Shown: piece by piece, positions 1 through 8,556 of the stretch | Position numbering within the stretch: the stretch's first letter is position 1 | How the letters are laid out: each line of letters opens with the position of its first letter | Assembly: GCF_021129155.1 (NCBI RefSeq) | Contig: NZ_JAJOMC010000001.1 | Coordinates: 62,001-126,000, forward strand | DNA length: 64,000 nt | Direction of reading: 5' to 3' | Source of the DNA: Arthrobacter sp. AK04 | GTDB lineage: Bacteria > Actinomycetota > Actinomycetes > Actinomycetales > Micrococcaceae | Notes under the pieces: generated by a model | Told to the model about the DNA's origin: nothing | What the model saw: the letters and a program-made list of their open reading frames with translations, nothing else | Databases searched by the model: none | Program-made: the position numbers and the translations under genes

Positions 1-522
1 GTAGGCGAACTTGATCTTGTCCTCGGACTCCCGCCGGACCTTCTCCACCAGCGGGTCCAGGTGGCCGTGCTCCGCGGACCCGCCCAGATTGTCATCCCAG
101 TTGGCTGACCACGTGACCTTGGTGTCCTCCCCGGTGATCAGGGATTTGGGCCGGGCCACCGGGAAGTCGTCGCCCAGGGGCGCGTCCACCAGGGTCTTGT
201 AGTCGTAGGTCCACGGCTCGTAGTAGTCCTTGAGCTCCGGCTGGACCGGGCTGGCGAACAGCCCGAACATCTTCTTCACCCGCCCGCCGGCCTTCAGCAC
301 CAGCTTTCCCCGCTTGTTCAGGCTCCAGCCGCCGCGCCACTTGTCCTGGTCCTCATAGCGGCGCGGATACCCCTGCCCGGGGCGCGTTTCCACGTTGTTG
401 AACCAGACGTACTCGGTGCCCGCCCGGTTGGTCCACGCCTGCTTGCAGGTGACCGAACACGTGTGGCAGCCGATGCACTTGTCCAGGTTCATCACCATGC
501 CCATCTGAGCCATGACTCGCAT
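1..522 (-). CDS. narH: Respiratory nitrate reductase beta subunit NarH (3' part missing)
   Basis: NarH carries electrons through its Fe-S clusters from the membrane subunit NarI to the molybdenum subunit NarG during nitrate respiration, on the cytoplasmic face of the membrane. Only the first 174 codons are present; the gene runs off the left edge. The first ferredoxin-type cluster motif, CxxCxxCxxxC (CIGCHTCSVTC), lies at residues 16-26, and the following stretch (EYVWFNNVET, then DKWRGGW) is typical of NarH. The ATG at 522 overlaps the narG stop as TGATG and has a strong AGGAGG ribosome site in the end of narG, so the two are translationally coupled. narJ and narI would be expected beyond the edge. 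Confidence 0.95.
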   Translation of the reverse strand, partial: MRVMAQMGMVMNLDKCIGCHTCSVTCKQAWTNRAGTEYVWFNNVETRPGQGYPRRYEDQDKWRGGWSLNKRGKLVLKAGGRVKKMFGLFASPVQPELKDYYEPWTYDYKTLVDAPLGDDFPVARPKSLITGEDTKVTWSANWDDNLGGSAEHGHLDPLVEKVRRESEDKIKFAY

Positions 523-3500
523 CAGTACTGCACCTCCTGTGAGCGGCGGCGGACCGTGGCCACCATGTCGCGCTGGTTTCCGGTGGGGCCGAGGTAGTTG
601 AACGCGTAAGCCAGCTGGGCGTAGCCGCCGATCAGGTGCGAGGGTTTCACCAGCAGCCTGGTCACCGAGTTGTGGATGCCGCCGCGCCGTCCGGTGGCCT
701 CCGACTTCGGCACGTCGATGGTGCGTTCCTGGGCGTGGTGGACGTACACCACGCCGGCGGGCATCCGGTGGCTGACGATGGCCCGGGCCACCAGGACGCC
801 GTTGATGTTCAGGCACTCCACCCAGTCGTTGTCCCTGACCTGGATGGAGTCGGCGTCCGCCGGGCTCATCCAGACCGTCGGCCCGCCCCGGGAGAGGGAA
901 AGCATCAGCAGGTTGTCCTGGTATTCGGAGTGGATGGACCACTTGGAGTGCGGCGTCAGGTACCGGACCACCACCTCCAACTGCCCGTTCTGCCCGAGTT
1001 TGGGTTCGCCGAACAGCCGGTGCATGTCCAGCGGCGGCCGGTAGATGGGGAGCCCCTCGCCGATGTCCGTGATCCAGTCGTGGTCCAGGAAGAAGTGCAT
1101 GCGCCCGGTGAGGGTGTGGAAGGGCTTGAGCCGTTCGATGTTGATGGTGAACGGGGCGTAGCGGCGGCCGCCGGTCTCCGAGCCCGACCATTCCGGCGAG
1201 GTGATCACCGGGACCGGAGCCGCCTGGGTCTGGGCGAAGGTGATGAACTTTTCCTCGGACCCCTCGGAGAGGTCAGCCAGTTTCCGCCCGGTACGGACTT
1301 CGAGGTCCTTGAAGCCCTGCACGGACAGCACGCCGTTGGTGGTGCCGGAGAACGCCAGGATGGCCTCCGCCATCTTCGCGTCAGTGTCGATGGCGGGGCG
1401 GCCGTCCGCGGCGCCGCCGAGCATCACGCCGTTCGAGTGGCTGAGCCGCTTCAGCGGCTCCTCCAGTTTGTAGGTGATGTTCTTGACGGTGAAGCCCAGC
1501 TTGTCCGCAAGGGGTCCGACGGCGGCCAGCTTGTCCGCGATGGTTGTGTAGTCCCGCTCCACCACGGAGAAAACGGGCATGTTTTGCCCCGGAACGGCGG
1601 GGATGTCCGGCTCCCGCCAGTCGCGGACGATTCCACCGGGCTGGGCGAGCTGGCCCGGGGTGTCGTGCTGCAGCGGCACGCTCACCAGGTCGCGGCGGAC
1701 TCCCAGGTGGGTCTTGGCCAGCCGGGAGAACTCCCGGGCCAGCAGGTGGAAGGTGTCAAAGTCGGTCTTGGTTTCCCACGGCGGGTCGATGGCCGGAGTG
1801 AACGCGTGGACGAACGGGTGCATGTCCGTGGAGGACAGGTCGTGCTTCTCGTACCAGGTGGCGGCGGGAAACACGACGTCGGACAGCAGCGTGGTGGAGG
1901 TCATCCGGAAGTCGGCGGAGACCAGGAGGTCCAGCTTCCCTTCCGGCGCCTTCTCGTGCCACTTCACGGAGGTGGGCTTGAGCCCTTCGGCATCCTTGCC
2001 CAGGACGTTGTTGTGGGTGCCCAGCAGGTTCCGCAGGAAGTACTCATTGCCTTTCGCGGAGGACCCGAACAGGTTGGAGCGCCACAGGACCAGGGTGCGC
2101 GGCCAGTTCTCCGGGGCGTCCACGTCCTCGATGGCGGGGTTCAGCGTCCGGTTTTTGAGTGCGTCCGCGATGTAGGTGGGGGTGTCCTTGGCTGTTCCGG
2201 CGGCGACGGCGGCCTCGGCCTCATCCGCGAGGTCCAGCGGGTTGCGGTCGAACTGGGGGTAGAACGGCATCCACCCGAGCCGGGCTGACTGGGCGATGGC
2301 GTCCGCGGTGTGCAGGCCGTCCAGGGCTCCGGTGGACAGCGGGGACTTCAGCGCATCGGCGGAGTAGCCGTCCTGGCGCCACTGGTCCGTGTGCATGTAC
2401 CAGTACCCGGTGCCGATCATGGTGCGCGGCGGCCGGGACCAGTCCAGGGCGTTGGCCAGCGACACCCACCCGGTGATGGGGCGCGTCTTCTCCTGCCCCA
2501 CGTAATGGGCCCAGCCGCCGCCGTTCCGGCCCATGCAGCCGGTCAGCATCACCAGCGCCAGGATGGCCCGGTAGGTGGTGTCGCCGTGGAACCACTGGCA
2601 GATTCCGGCGCCCATGATGATCATGGACCGGCCCTTGGACTGCTCGGCATTGCGCGCAAACTCGCGGGCCACACGGATGCAGGCCTGGGCGGGAACGGAC
2701 GTGATCTCCTCCTGCCAGGCCGGGGTGTAGGGGGTGGCGGCGTCGTCGTATCCCGCGGCCCAGTCCCCCGGCAGCCCTTCGCGGCCCACACCGTACTGCG
2801 CGAGCATGAGGTCGAACACCGTGGTGACCAGCTGGCCCTCCACCTCCATCACGGGCACCCCGCGGCGGAGCACGCTGCCGGTGCCGTCCGCCTGCTCGAA
2901 GCACGGAAGCAGGACCTCGGCGCTTTCACCCGAGACCTCCCGCAGGGACAGCGCCGGTTCAATCCCCTCCAGGTCAAGGTTCCACTTGCCCTCGCCACTG
3001 CCGGAGTAGCGGAAGCCCATGGACCCGTTCGGGACGGCCGGACGGCCGGCCTTCTTGTCGAACAGGACGGTGCGGAAAGCAGCGTCCTCAGCCCCGGACT
3101 CCGCCGGGATGTCACGGGCGGTGAGGAATTTCGACGGCGTGAGGGCGCCGTCGTCGCGCTTCTCCAGCCGGACCAGGAACGGCAGGTCCGTGTACTGCTT
3201 CACGTAGTCAGTGAAGAAGGGGACCTGCCGGTCCACGAAGAATTCCTTGAGCATCACGTGCCCCATGGCCATGGCCAGCGCGGCATCGGTGCCGGCCTGG
3301 GCGGGGAGCCACTCGTCCGCGAACTTGGTGTTGTCCGCATAGTCCGGGCTGACGGTGACCACCTTGGTGCCGCGGTACCGCACCTCGGCCATCCAGTGCG
3401 CGTCCGGGGTGCGGGTGACGGGAACGTTGGAGCCCCACATCATGAGGTAGCGGGCGTCCCACCAGTCGCCGGATTCCGGGACGTCCGTCTGGTCGCCGAA

Positions 3501-4232
3501 CACCTGCGGGCTGGCCACGGGAAGGTCCGCGTACCAGTCGTAGAAGGAGGTCATCACGCCGCCGATGAGCTGGATGAAGCGTGTGCCCACAGCATGCGAG
3601 ACCATGGACATCGCCGGGATGGGCGAGAAGCCCGCACAGCGGTCCGGGCCGTAGGTCTTGATGGTGTTCACGTGCGCGGCCGCCGCGATCTCGATCGCCT
3701 CCTGCCAGGAGACGCGCACCAGTCCACCCTTGCCGCGTGCCTGCTGGTAGCGGCGCCGCTTGTCCGGGTCCGCGGCGATCTCCGCGAAGGCGAGGACCGG
3801 ATCGCCCAGCCGGGCTTTCGCCTCACGGTACATCTCCACCAGGACACCGCGGGCGTAGGGGAAGCGGACCCGCGTGGGCGAGTAGGTGTACCAGGAAAAG
3901 GCCGCCCCGCGCGGGCAGCCCCTTGGTTCGTATTCAGGACTGTCAGGCCCCACCGAAGGATAGTCCGTCTGCTGCGACTCCCAGGTGATGATGCCGTCCT
4001 TGACGTACACCTTCCAGGAGCAGGAGCCGGTGCAGTTCACGCCGTGGGTGGAGCGGACCACCTTGTCGTGGCTCCACCGGTCGCGGTAGAAGATGTCCCC
4101 CTTGCGGCCGCCTTCCCGGAAGACTGCCCTGCCGTCGTCGGTCTGGTCCCACTTCGTGAAGAACCTGCCCACCTTCAGCATTGCATCCGATGCTGCTCCG
4201 TCTACCCCCGGGACAAAACGCTCCTCTGCCAT
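522..4232 (-). CDS. narG: Respiratory nitrate reductase alpha subunit NarG
   Basis: Catalytic Mo-bis-MGD subunit of membrane-bound nitrate reductase, reducing nitrate to nitrite. About 1,236 residues, the normal length for the family. Near the N-terminus it has the NarG cluster ligand pattern HGVNCTGSC followed by a distant RGCPRG (His ligand plus three Cys), then molybdopterin oxidoreductase motifs such as MWGSNVPVTRTPDAH and, near the end, the dinucleotide-binding domain (LTPHSKWSIHSEYQDN). I prefer the ATG at 4232; an in-frame TTG at 4265 would add 11 residues, and neither start has a strong ribosome site. It is the promoter-proximal gene of the narGH operon and is divergent from the AlkD-like gene. 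Confidence 0.96.
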   Translation of the reverse strand: MAEERFVPGVDGAASDAMLKVGRFFTKWDQTDDGRAVFREGGRKGDIFYRDRWSHDKVVRSTHGVNCTGSCSWKVYVKDGIITWESQQTDYPSVGPDSPEYEPRGCPRGAAFSWYTYSPTRVRFPYARGVLVEMYREAKARLGDPVLAFAEIAADPDKRRRYQQARGKGGLVRVSWQEAIEIAAAAHVNTIKTYGPDRCAGFSPIPAMSMVSHAVGTRFIQLIGGVMTSFYDWYADLPVASPQVFGDQTDVPESGDWWDARYLMMWGSNVPVTRTPDAHWMAEVRYRGTKVVTVSPDYADNTKFADEWLPAQAGTDAALAMAMGHVMLKEFFVDRQVPFFTDYVKQYTDLPFLVRLEKRDDGALTPSKFLTARDIPAESGAEDAAFRTVLFDKKAGRPAVPNGSMGFRYSGSGEGKWNLDLEGIEPALSLREVSGESAEVLLPCFEQADGTGSVLRRGVPVMEVEGQLVTTVFDLMLAQYGVGREGLPGDWAAGYDDAATPYTPAWQEEITSVPAQACIRVAREFARNAEQSKGRSMIIMGAGICQWFHGDTTYRAILALVMLTGCMGRNGGGWAHYVGQEKTRPITGWVSLANALDWSRPPRTMIGTGYWYMHTDQWRQDGYSADALKSPLSTGALDGLHTADAIAQSARLGWMPFYPQFDRNPLDLADEAEAAVAAGTAKDTPTYIADALKNRTLNPAIEDVDAPENWPRTLVLWRSNLFGSSAKGNEYFLRNLLGTHNNVLGKDAEGLKPTSVKWHEKAPEGKLDLLVSADFRMTSTTLLSDVVFPAATWYEKHDLSSTDMHPFVHAFTPAIDPPWETKTDFDTFHLLAREFSRLAKTHLGVRRDLVSVPLQHDTPGQLAQPGGIVRDWREPDIPAVPGQNMPVFSVVERDYTTIADKLAAVGPLADKLGFTVKNITYKLEEPLKRLSHSNGVMLGGAADGRPAIDTDAKMAEAILAFSGTTNGVLSVQGFKDLEVRTGRKLADLSEGSEEKFITFAQTQAAPVPVITSPEWSGSETGGRRYAPFTINIERLKPFHTLTGRMHFFLDHDWITDIGEGLPIYRPPLDMHRLFGEPKLGQNGQLEVVVRYLTPHSKWSIHSEYQDNLLMLSLSRGGPTVWMSPADADSIQVRDNDWVECLNINGVLVARAIVSHRMPAGVVYVHHAQERTIDVPKSEATGRRGGIHNSVTRLLVKPSHLIGGYAQLAYAFNYLGPTGNQRDMVATVRRRSQEVQY

Positions 4233-4361
4233 GCTGCCACGGTAGGCACGGCCTTTCCGGATCAATAGGGTCTTTCGACTCGTTGCGCTTTGGGAGGGGC
4301 AGGACTAGGTTTCGGGGCTGCCGTAGGCTGAAATCCGCAGGCGACGGACAGGAGACAGACG

Positions 4362-5081
4362 GTGGCCGAGACGAAGGCGACGACGGGAACAACAGCGGCG
4401 GGAACGGAAGTGACCAGTAGGGATGTGGCGGGGCTGATGGCCGAGCTGGCTGCGCTCGAGGACCCGCGGGCACGCGAGGTGAACGAGCGGCACGGGGACG
4501 ACCACGGCGTGAACCTCGGCAAGCTGCGTGCCATCGCCAAGCGGCTGAAGACCCAGCAGGACCTTGCCCGGGAGCTCTGGGCTACCGGCGACACCGCGGC
4601 CAGGCTGCTGGCGCTCCTGGTCTGCCGTCCCAAGGCGTTCGGGCGGGACGATCTGGATGCGATGCTGCGGCAGTCGCGGGCGCCCAAGGTGCAGGACTGG
4701 CTGGTGAACTACGTGGTGAAGAAGGGCCCGCACGCCGAAGAGCTGCGGGTAGCCTGGCTGTCCGATCCTGATCCGGTGGTGGCCAGTGCCGGCTGGGCCC
4801 TGACCAGCGAACGCGTGGCGAAATCCCCCGAAGGCCTGGACCTCCCGGGGCTGCTGGATGTCATCGAGGCAGAGATGAAGGACGCTCCGGACCGGCTGCA
4901 GTGGGCCATGAACACCTGCCTTGCCCACATTGGCATTGAACATGCCGCGTACCGGGCGCGGGCGCTGGAGATCGGTGAGCGGCTGCAGGTGCTCAAGGAC
5001 TATCCCACGCCCCCGGGCTGCACGTCGCCGTTCGCCCCGGCGTGGATCAATGAGATGGTCCGCAGGCAGGACGGCGCGTAG
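4362..5081 (+). CDS. DNA alkylation repair (AlkD/HEAT-like) protein
   Basis: A 239-residue all-helical protein matching the AlkD-like DNA alkylation repair family, whose members use HEAT-like repeats to bind DNA carrying alkylated bases. Helical repeat segments are visible from about residue 30 to 210 (for example LRAIAKRLK, AARLLALLV, VQDWLVNYVVKK, ASAGWALTSERV). The stretch LRVAWLSDPDPVVASAGWAL resembles the central AlkD repeat. Start is GTG at 4362 with GGAG about 8 bases upstream. It is monocistronic and followed by a strong hairpin terminator. Whether it is an active glycosylase is not shown; some relatives are only structurally related. Confidence 0.8.
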   Translation: MAETKATTGTTAAGTEVTSRDVAGLMAELAALEDPRAREVNERHGDDHGVNLGKLRAIAKRLKTQQDLARELWATGDTAARLLALLVCRPKAFGRDDLDAMLRQSRAPKVQDWLVNYVVKKGPHAEELRVAWLSDPDPVVASAGWALTSERVAKSPEGLDLPGLLDVIEAEMKDAPDRLQWAMNTCLAHIGIEHAAYRARALEIGERLQVLKDYPTPPGCTSPFAPAWINEMVRRQDGA

Positions 5082-5090
5082 GAACGGCGA

Positions 5091-5125
5091 AGCCCCCGCG
5101 CGAGTCTGGCTCCAGCGCGGGGGCT
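5091..5125 (+). terminator. Hairpin terminator after the AlkD-like gene
   Basis: Perfect 11-bp GC-rich stem (AGCCCCCGCGC pairing with GCGCGGGGGCT) with a 13-base loop, starting 10 bases after the stop codon. There is only a short T-rich tail (CTTGGTG). Confidence 0.85.
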
Positions 5126-5266
5126 CCTTGGTGCTTCCGTGTTGGGGAATAACGTGGAAACAGATAGCAACTTACCCGCTGGTAACAGACCCGAAAGTCC
5201 ATTTCGCAGGGTTGCCGCAAATCTTGATTAAACATTGAGGGACACAGCGGGACCCTGGTTTCGGCC

Positions 5267-5455
5267 CTAGTCCGTCTCCGGTGCGTCCGTGGCGGCCGGA
5301 TCCTCCTCGGGCTCAAAGGTGTTGGGTTCAGCGTCCGTACCGATCCCGACGCCATCCTCCTGGCCGGGAACGCCGCCGTTGCCCTTTCCCTGGGCGCTGG
5401 CTGCACCCTCCTGCGGATCGTCTTCAGGCAGTGAATCTGGTGAGTTGACAGTCAT
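5267..5455 (-). CDS. Small acidic hypothetical protein
   Basis: A 62-residue, strongly acidic, low-complexity protein rich in Asp, Glu, Pro and Gly, with no membrane segment or cysteine. The ATG at 5455 has an excellent AAGGAGGAG ribosome site, which is the main evidence that it is a real gene. It is convergent with the AlkD-like gene. The composition suggests an intrinsically disordered protein; no function can be given. Confidence 0.65.
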   Translation of the reverse strand: MTVNSPDSLPEDDPQEGAASAQGKGNGGVPGQEDGVGIGTDAEPNTFEPEEDPAATDAPETD

Positions 5456-5528
5456 CGCTCCTCCTTCATTGGCCGGTCCTTCACGCTAACAGCCCCCGGC
5501 AGGAAAGGCGCGGATACAGCCAAAGAAT

Positions 5529-5948
5529 TTACGGCCGACGGCGGGCGGGCGCCGCCGCGCGGAGGATGATTTCCAGCCCGGCCGGGGTGCCCGGCCAGTG
5601 CCGCCCAAGCGCCCCGGGACCCGCCCGCTTGAGGACAGAGCGCAGTACCAGCGCCACGATGACGGCGTCATCCGCGTAGCCGATCACCGGAATGAAATCT
5701 GGCACCAGGTCGATGGGCAGGAGCAGGTAACCGAGCAGCAGGATTAGCCGCACCCGCACGCCGGCGGGGAGCGTCCGGTCCGCGGCAAGCCTCCGGACCA
5801 GCCGGAGCAGGTCCGGGAGCAGGCGCAGCGCGTCCTTCATGGTGACGGTTTCGGGGTGGCGCCGGGCGTAGATCCACAGCAGCACGAGGAGCACGGCGTA
5901 CGCCAGCAGCAGGCCGGCCACAATTCCGGCGACGGTTTCCCAGGCCAT
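5529..5948 (-). CDS. DUF1232 (YkvA-like) membrane protein
   Basis: A 139-residue protein with an N-terminal membrane helix (about residues 4-26) and the DUF1232 signature around residues 72-95 (LLGYLLLPIDLVPDFIPVIG then YADDAV). The family is widespread and of unknown function, generally taken to be membrane-associated. The ATG at 5948 has a strong GAGGAGGCGGAG ribosome site. Its C-terminus is Arg/Ala rich. It is flanked by the acidic small gene downstream and the response regulator upstream, both on the same strand but with separating gaps. Confidence 0.85.
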   Translation of the reverse strand: MAWETVAGIVAGLLLAYAVLLVLLWIYARRHPETVTMKDALRLLPDLLRLVRRLAADRTLPAGVRVRLILLLGYLLLPIDLVPDFIPVIGYADDAVIVALVLRSVLKRAGPGALGRHWPGTPAGLEIILRAAAPARRRP

Positions 5949-6019
5949 TCTCCGCCTCCTCAGCAGGGCCGGTGGTGGATGCCGGCTACTGACTGAGGGT
6001 ACGCCAAGGCACGCTGCTG

Positions 6020-6859
6020 TTACGGCGTCATCCGGTAGCCCACGCCGCGGACGGTCTCCACCCAGCGTGGATTCTGGGAGCTGTCACCCAGGCGCTTGCG
6101 CAGGTTGCCCACGTGGACCTCGACGGCGCGTTCCTCGCCCGCCGTGACAAAGGATCCTGTGTTGTACGGCTCGTTGCGAAGCCGCCGCACCAGGTCCGCC
6201 TTGGTCTGGACGGTCCGTCCGTTCTCCATGAGCACCAGGAGGATGTCGAACTGGGTGCGGGTCAGGTCCACGGGCTCGCCGTTGATGGATGCCTGGCGGG
6301 ACGCCTCGTGGAGGGACAGGCCCCGGTGGGCGAAATCGCAGCAGCCCGGGGCCGCAGGTGAACCCGCCTCACCCTCCGGACTTTCGTGCGGCTGCTGCCC
6401 CGCAGTGGCACCCTGCCGGGTTTGCCTTGGCGGTTGCCGTTCGCCTCTTCGTGGCGGAAGCGCCCGTTCTGCCGGAGCCTCCCGCAGGGTCCGCGGGCGC
6501 CGGAGCATGGCGGCAATCCGCGCCCGCAGCTCGCGGGGGCGGAAGGGCTTGGTGAGGTAGTCATCCGCGCCGGCCTCAAACCCCATCAGGGTGTCGGCTT
6601 CGTCCACCCTTCCGCTGACGATGATGAGGTAGGCGTCGCTGAAGGTCCGGATACGCCGGGACGCCTCGATACCATCAAAGTCCGGGAGGCCAACGTCCAT
6701 GGTGACGATGTCGGGGTTATGCTCGCGGACGGCATCCACGCCCGCAACGCCTGAGGCTGTTGAATGGACGGCGAACCCCGACTGCTGCAGCACTTCCGTC
6801 AGGGTTGTCCTGATGTCGTCGTCGTCCTCCACCACCACGGCAACACCGCGCTCCACCAT
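6020..6859 (-). CDS. OmpR-family response regulator, orphan
   Basis: Two-domain DNA-binding response regulator. The receiver domain (about residues 5-122) has the acidic pocket EDDDD, the phospho-acceptor Asp55 in TMDVGLPDFDG and the switch Lys in LTKPFRP. The winged-helix domain (about 195-279) has the typical ending VGNLRKRLG and VRGVGYRM. Between them is an unusually long, Arg/Gln/Pro-rich linker of roughly 60 residues, whereas most OmpR regulators have 5-20. No histidine kinase gene is adjacent. It is divergent from the GH16-like gene across an AT-rich 335-base region, so that gene is a plausible target; this is inference. Confidence 0.92.
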   Translation of the reverse strand: MVERGVAVVVEDDDDIRTTLTEVLQQSGFAVHSTASGVAGVDAVREHNPDIVTMDVGLPDFDGIEASRRIRTFSDAYLIIVSGRVDEADTLMGFEAGADDYLTKPFRPRELRARIAAMLRRPRTLREAPAERALPPRRGERQPPRQTRQGATAGQQPHESPEGEAGSPAAPGCCDFAHRGLSLHEASRQASINGEPVDLTRTQFDILLVLMENGRTVQTKADLVRRLRNEPYNTGSFVTAGEERAVEVHVGNLRKRLGDSSQNPRWVETVRGVGYRMTP

Positions 6860-7194
6860 TCACTCCCCCAAGCTCTCTTCACTTTTGCGCCCAGGTTTTC
6901 CTCAAGCACATTCAAGGAATATTCGGAGAACCGGGCAATATGGATTGCTTTTGTTATTCCGCACCGTGGGACGCGTAAAAGCCTAACCCAATGGATTGAA
7001 AGGTTACTTATCTCCTTCGTCTAAATTGAGCATTTCTTGAGCTTTGGCAAATATTGCGTATTTCCTGAGATGTGCCTCACTGAAAATTAAGTTCGTTGAG
7101 CTATTGCCTTCGGCGGAGTTCCTGGCTGAAGATCAAGCTGTGCGCTCCACAGGGGCGCAATTGCTCGCTGGGAGCAACCGAAAAGGGGCGTTTC
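6860..7194. other. AT-rich divergent intergenic region
   Basis: This 335-base gap between the response regulator and the GH16-like gene is clearly more AT-rich than its surroundings. It holds three direct copies of TTGAGC (7026-7031, 7037-7042, 7096-7101), each followed by a T- or AT-rich stretch, and a small hairpin (TTGCTC 7161-7166 with GAGCAA 7172-7177) just before the AAAAGGGG ribosome site. I see no convincing gene in it and could not match it to a known riboswitch. Confidence 0.5.
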
Positions 7195-8286
7195 ATGGCT
7201 GATTTTCGCTTTTTTGTCTCACATCCCAAGCGCCGGACGAAACCGCTGGCAATGCTGGCAGCGGCCGCCGTCGCAATGCTCGCCTGCGTGCCGTCCGCCC
7301 AGGCAGCGGACACCACGCCGCTGGACCCCAACCCGGGGCCCGCAGGAAACTTCGCCTGGAAGGGGTTCAACTGGGAGAAGCGCTTCTGGGGTGGTGCACC
7401 GCAGTACAACAAGGCCTTCGCGGCCGCGAACGTCAGCAATCCGGATGCCAACGGCCACATCACCATGAACCTGACCAACCCCACCGGCGAAGCCCCCGTG
7501 GGAGCGGAGTTCCAGTCCACGCGGAAAGGGTTCGGTTACGGGACCTACACCACCACCGTGGAAAAGAACCTGGAAACGCTGCAGAAAGAAGTGGTGTGGG
7601 GCTGCCTGTTCACATACGACCCCCTGGCCGAACCAGGCTACAACGAAATCGATCTCTGCGAGGCCTCGGCGTGGGGCGGCGGCGCAGCATACGGGGAGTC
7701 CTGGCCGGTGAGCCAAGGCCACGGCTATTGGTTTGATGCCACCAAGCCTCCCGGTGAAGGAAACAACACCACGGTCTTCGGCGTCACGCCGGACCCGGTC
7801 ACCACCCACCGGATGGTGTGGGAGCCGGGGAAGATCACCTTCGAAACCTTCGCCGGGGAAGGGTTTGCGGGCAGCCTCCTGAAGCGCACGGTTCTGGAAG
7901 GGGCCACTGTCCCGGTGCCGGCCCAGGAACAGATCCACTTCAACCTGTGGGTAACCGGGGGCGGCGGCGGGGATCCTGCCCATGTGCAACCGGAAAGCGT
8001 GGTGATCAGGGATTTTTCCTTCACCGCAGCTTCCGGCCCAGTGCAGGCGCAACCCGTCTCCGCCATCAAGCTGGCTGCCGCTACCACCAAGGCGAAGTCC
8101 GTCAGCACCACCACCCTGACGTGGACAGGGGCCACGGGCACCAACGTGACGCTGTGGATCAACGGGGCACAGAAGTCCGTGGCCAATACAGGCTCCTACG
8201 TCAACAAAATCAAGGGTGGAAAAACCACTTCCTATAAAGTCTGCGATGCCGCCGGGTGTTCGAACGTGGTCAGCGTGGTGACCTGA
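7195..8286 (+). CDS. Secreted GH16-like glycoside hydrolase with C-terminal accessory domain
   Basis: A 363-residue exported protein. The signal peptide ends near residue 38 (PSAQA/AD). The catalytic signature of family 16 beta-glycanases, ExDxxE, is present as EIDLCE at residues 151-156, within a predicted jelly-roll fold (TRKGFGYGTYTTTVEKN upstream, HRMVWEPGKITFET downstream). The last 75 residues (after VQAQPV) form a separate Ig/Fn3-like domain with two cysteines (VCDAAGC). Substrate is not readable; beta-1,3 or mixed beta-glucans are common for the family. The start is ATG 7195 with AAAAGGGG upstream; an in-frame TTG further upstream lacks support. It is convergent with the GT2 operon and shares a bidirectional terminator with it. 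Confidence 0.8.
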   Translation: MADFRFFVSHPKRRTKPLAMLAAAAVAMLACVPSAQAADTTPLDPNPGPAGNFAWKGFNWEKRFWGGAPQYNKAFAAANVSNPDANGHITMNLTNPTGEAPVGAEFQSTRKGFGYGTYTTTVEKNLETLQKEVVWGCLFTYDPLAEPGYNEIDLCEASAWGGGAAYGESWPVSQGHGYWFDATKPPGEGNNTTVFGVTPDPVTTHRMVWEPGKITFETFAGEGFAGSLLKRTVLEGATVPVPAQEQIHFNLWVTGGGGGDPAHVQPESVVIRDFSFTAASGPVQAQPVSAIKLAAATTKAKSVSTTTLTWTGATGTNVTLWINGAQKSVANTGSYVNKIKGGKTTSYKVCDAAGCSNVVSVVT

Positions 8287-8307
8287 CCCGCCGTCGTAAT
8301 AGCCACA

Positions 8308-8350
8308 AGCAGAACGCAGGGCACCATCAACGATGCCCTGCGTTCCTGCT
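8308..8350. terminator. Bidirectional hairpin terminator
   Basis: Long inverted repeat (5' arm 8308-8323, 3' arm 8334-8350, core AACGCAGGGCA / TGCCCTGCGTT) with a 10-base loop. It lies between the converging GH16-like gene and the LAXTG micropeptide gene and can serve both. Confidence 0.8.
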
Positions 8351-8389
8351 GACCGCGCAGTTGTGGTCCGGGGACTACTTGGCCCGGAA

Positions 8390-8551
8390 CTACTTGGTGC
8401 CGCGGACGGGGATGATCCTCTTGATGGCGAGGCCCAGTGCCAGGAGCGCAAAGGCTGCGAGGGCGAACCAGAACACGTCCCCCGCGCCGGTCATGGCGAG
8501 GGTTCCGGAACCGGCTCCGGCTGCTGCGGGAACTGCTGGATTGTTATACAT
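8390..8551 (-). CDS. 53-residue LAXTG-tailed membrane micropeptide coupled to GT2
   Basis: A 53-residue ORF starting 5 bases after the stop of the GT2 gene, so very probably translationally coupled to it. It consists almost only of a cell-wall sorting-type tail: a short Pro/Ala/Gly N-terminus (MYNNPAVPAAAGAGSG), LAMTG at residues 18-22, one hydrophobic helix (about 26-43) and a basic end (KRIIPVRGTK). LAXTG is the motif recognised by class E sortases of Actinobacteria. It has no signal peptide of its own, so it could instead be a single-pass (N-out, C-in) subunit of the synthase. Function unknown; the coding reading rests on position, the clean helix and the basic tail. Confidence 0.75.
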   Translation of the reverse strand: MYNNPAVPAAAGAGSGTLAMTGAGDVFWFALAAFALLALGLAIKRIIPVRGTK

Positions 8552-8556
8552 GGTTC

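Noticed and set aside
636..2288. Long plus-strand open frame of 550 codons opposite narG
   Set aside because: It lies fully within narG on the other strand, has Val/Gly/Arg/His-rich shadow composition and no ribosome site. It is a by-product of high GC.
2310..4268. 652-codon plus-strand frame opposite narG
   Set aside because: Same shadow effect; the minus-strand NarG is complete and well conserved.
6860..7194. Riboswitch upstream of the GH16-like gene
   Set aside because: Only one short hairpin could be drawn and no known riboswitch core was recognised.
7219..8451. 410-codon minus-strand frame opposite the GH16-like gene
   Set aside because: Shadow of a gene with a clear signal peptide and ExDxxE motif; low-complexity composition and it overruns the terminator hairpin.
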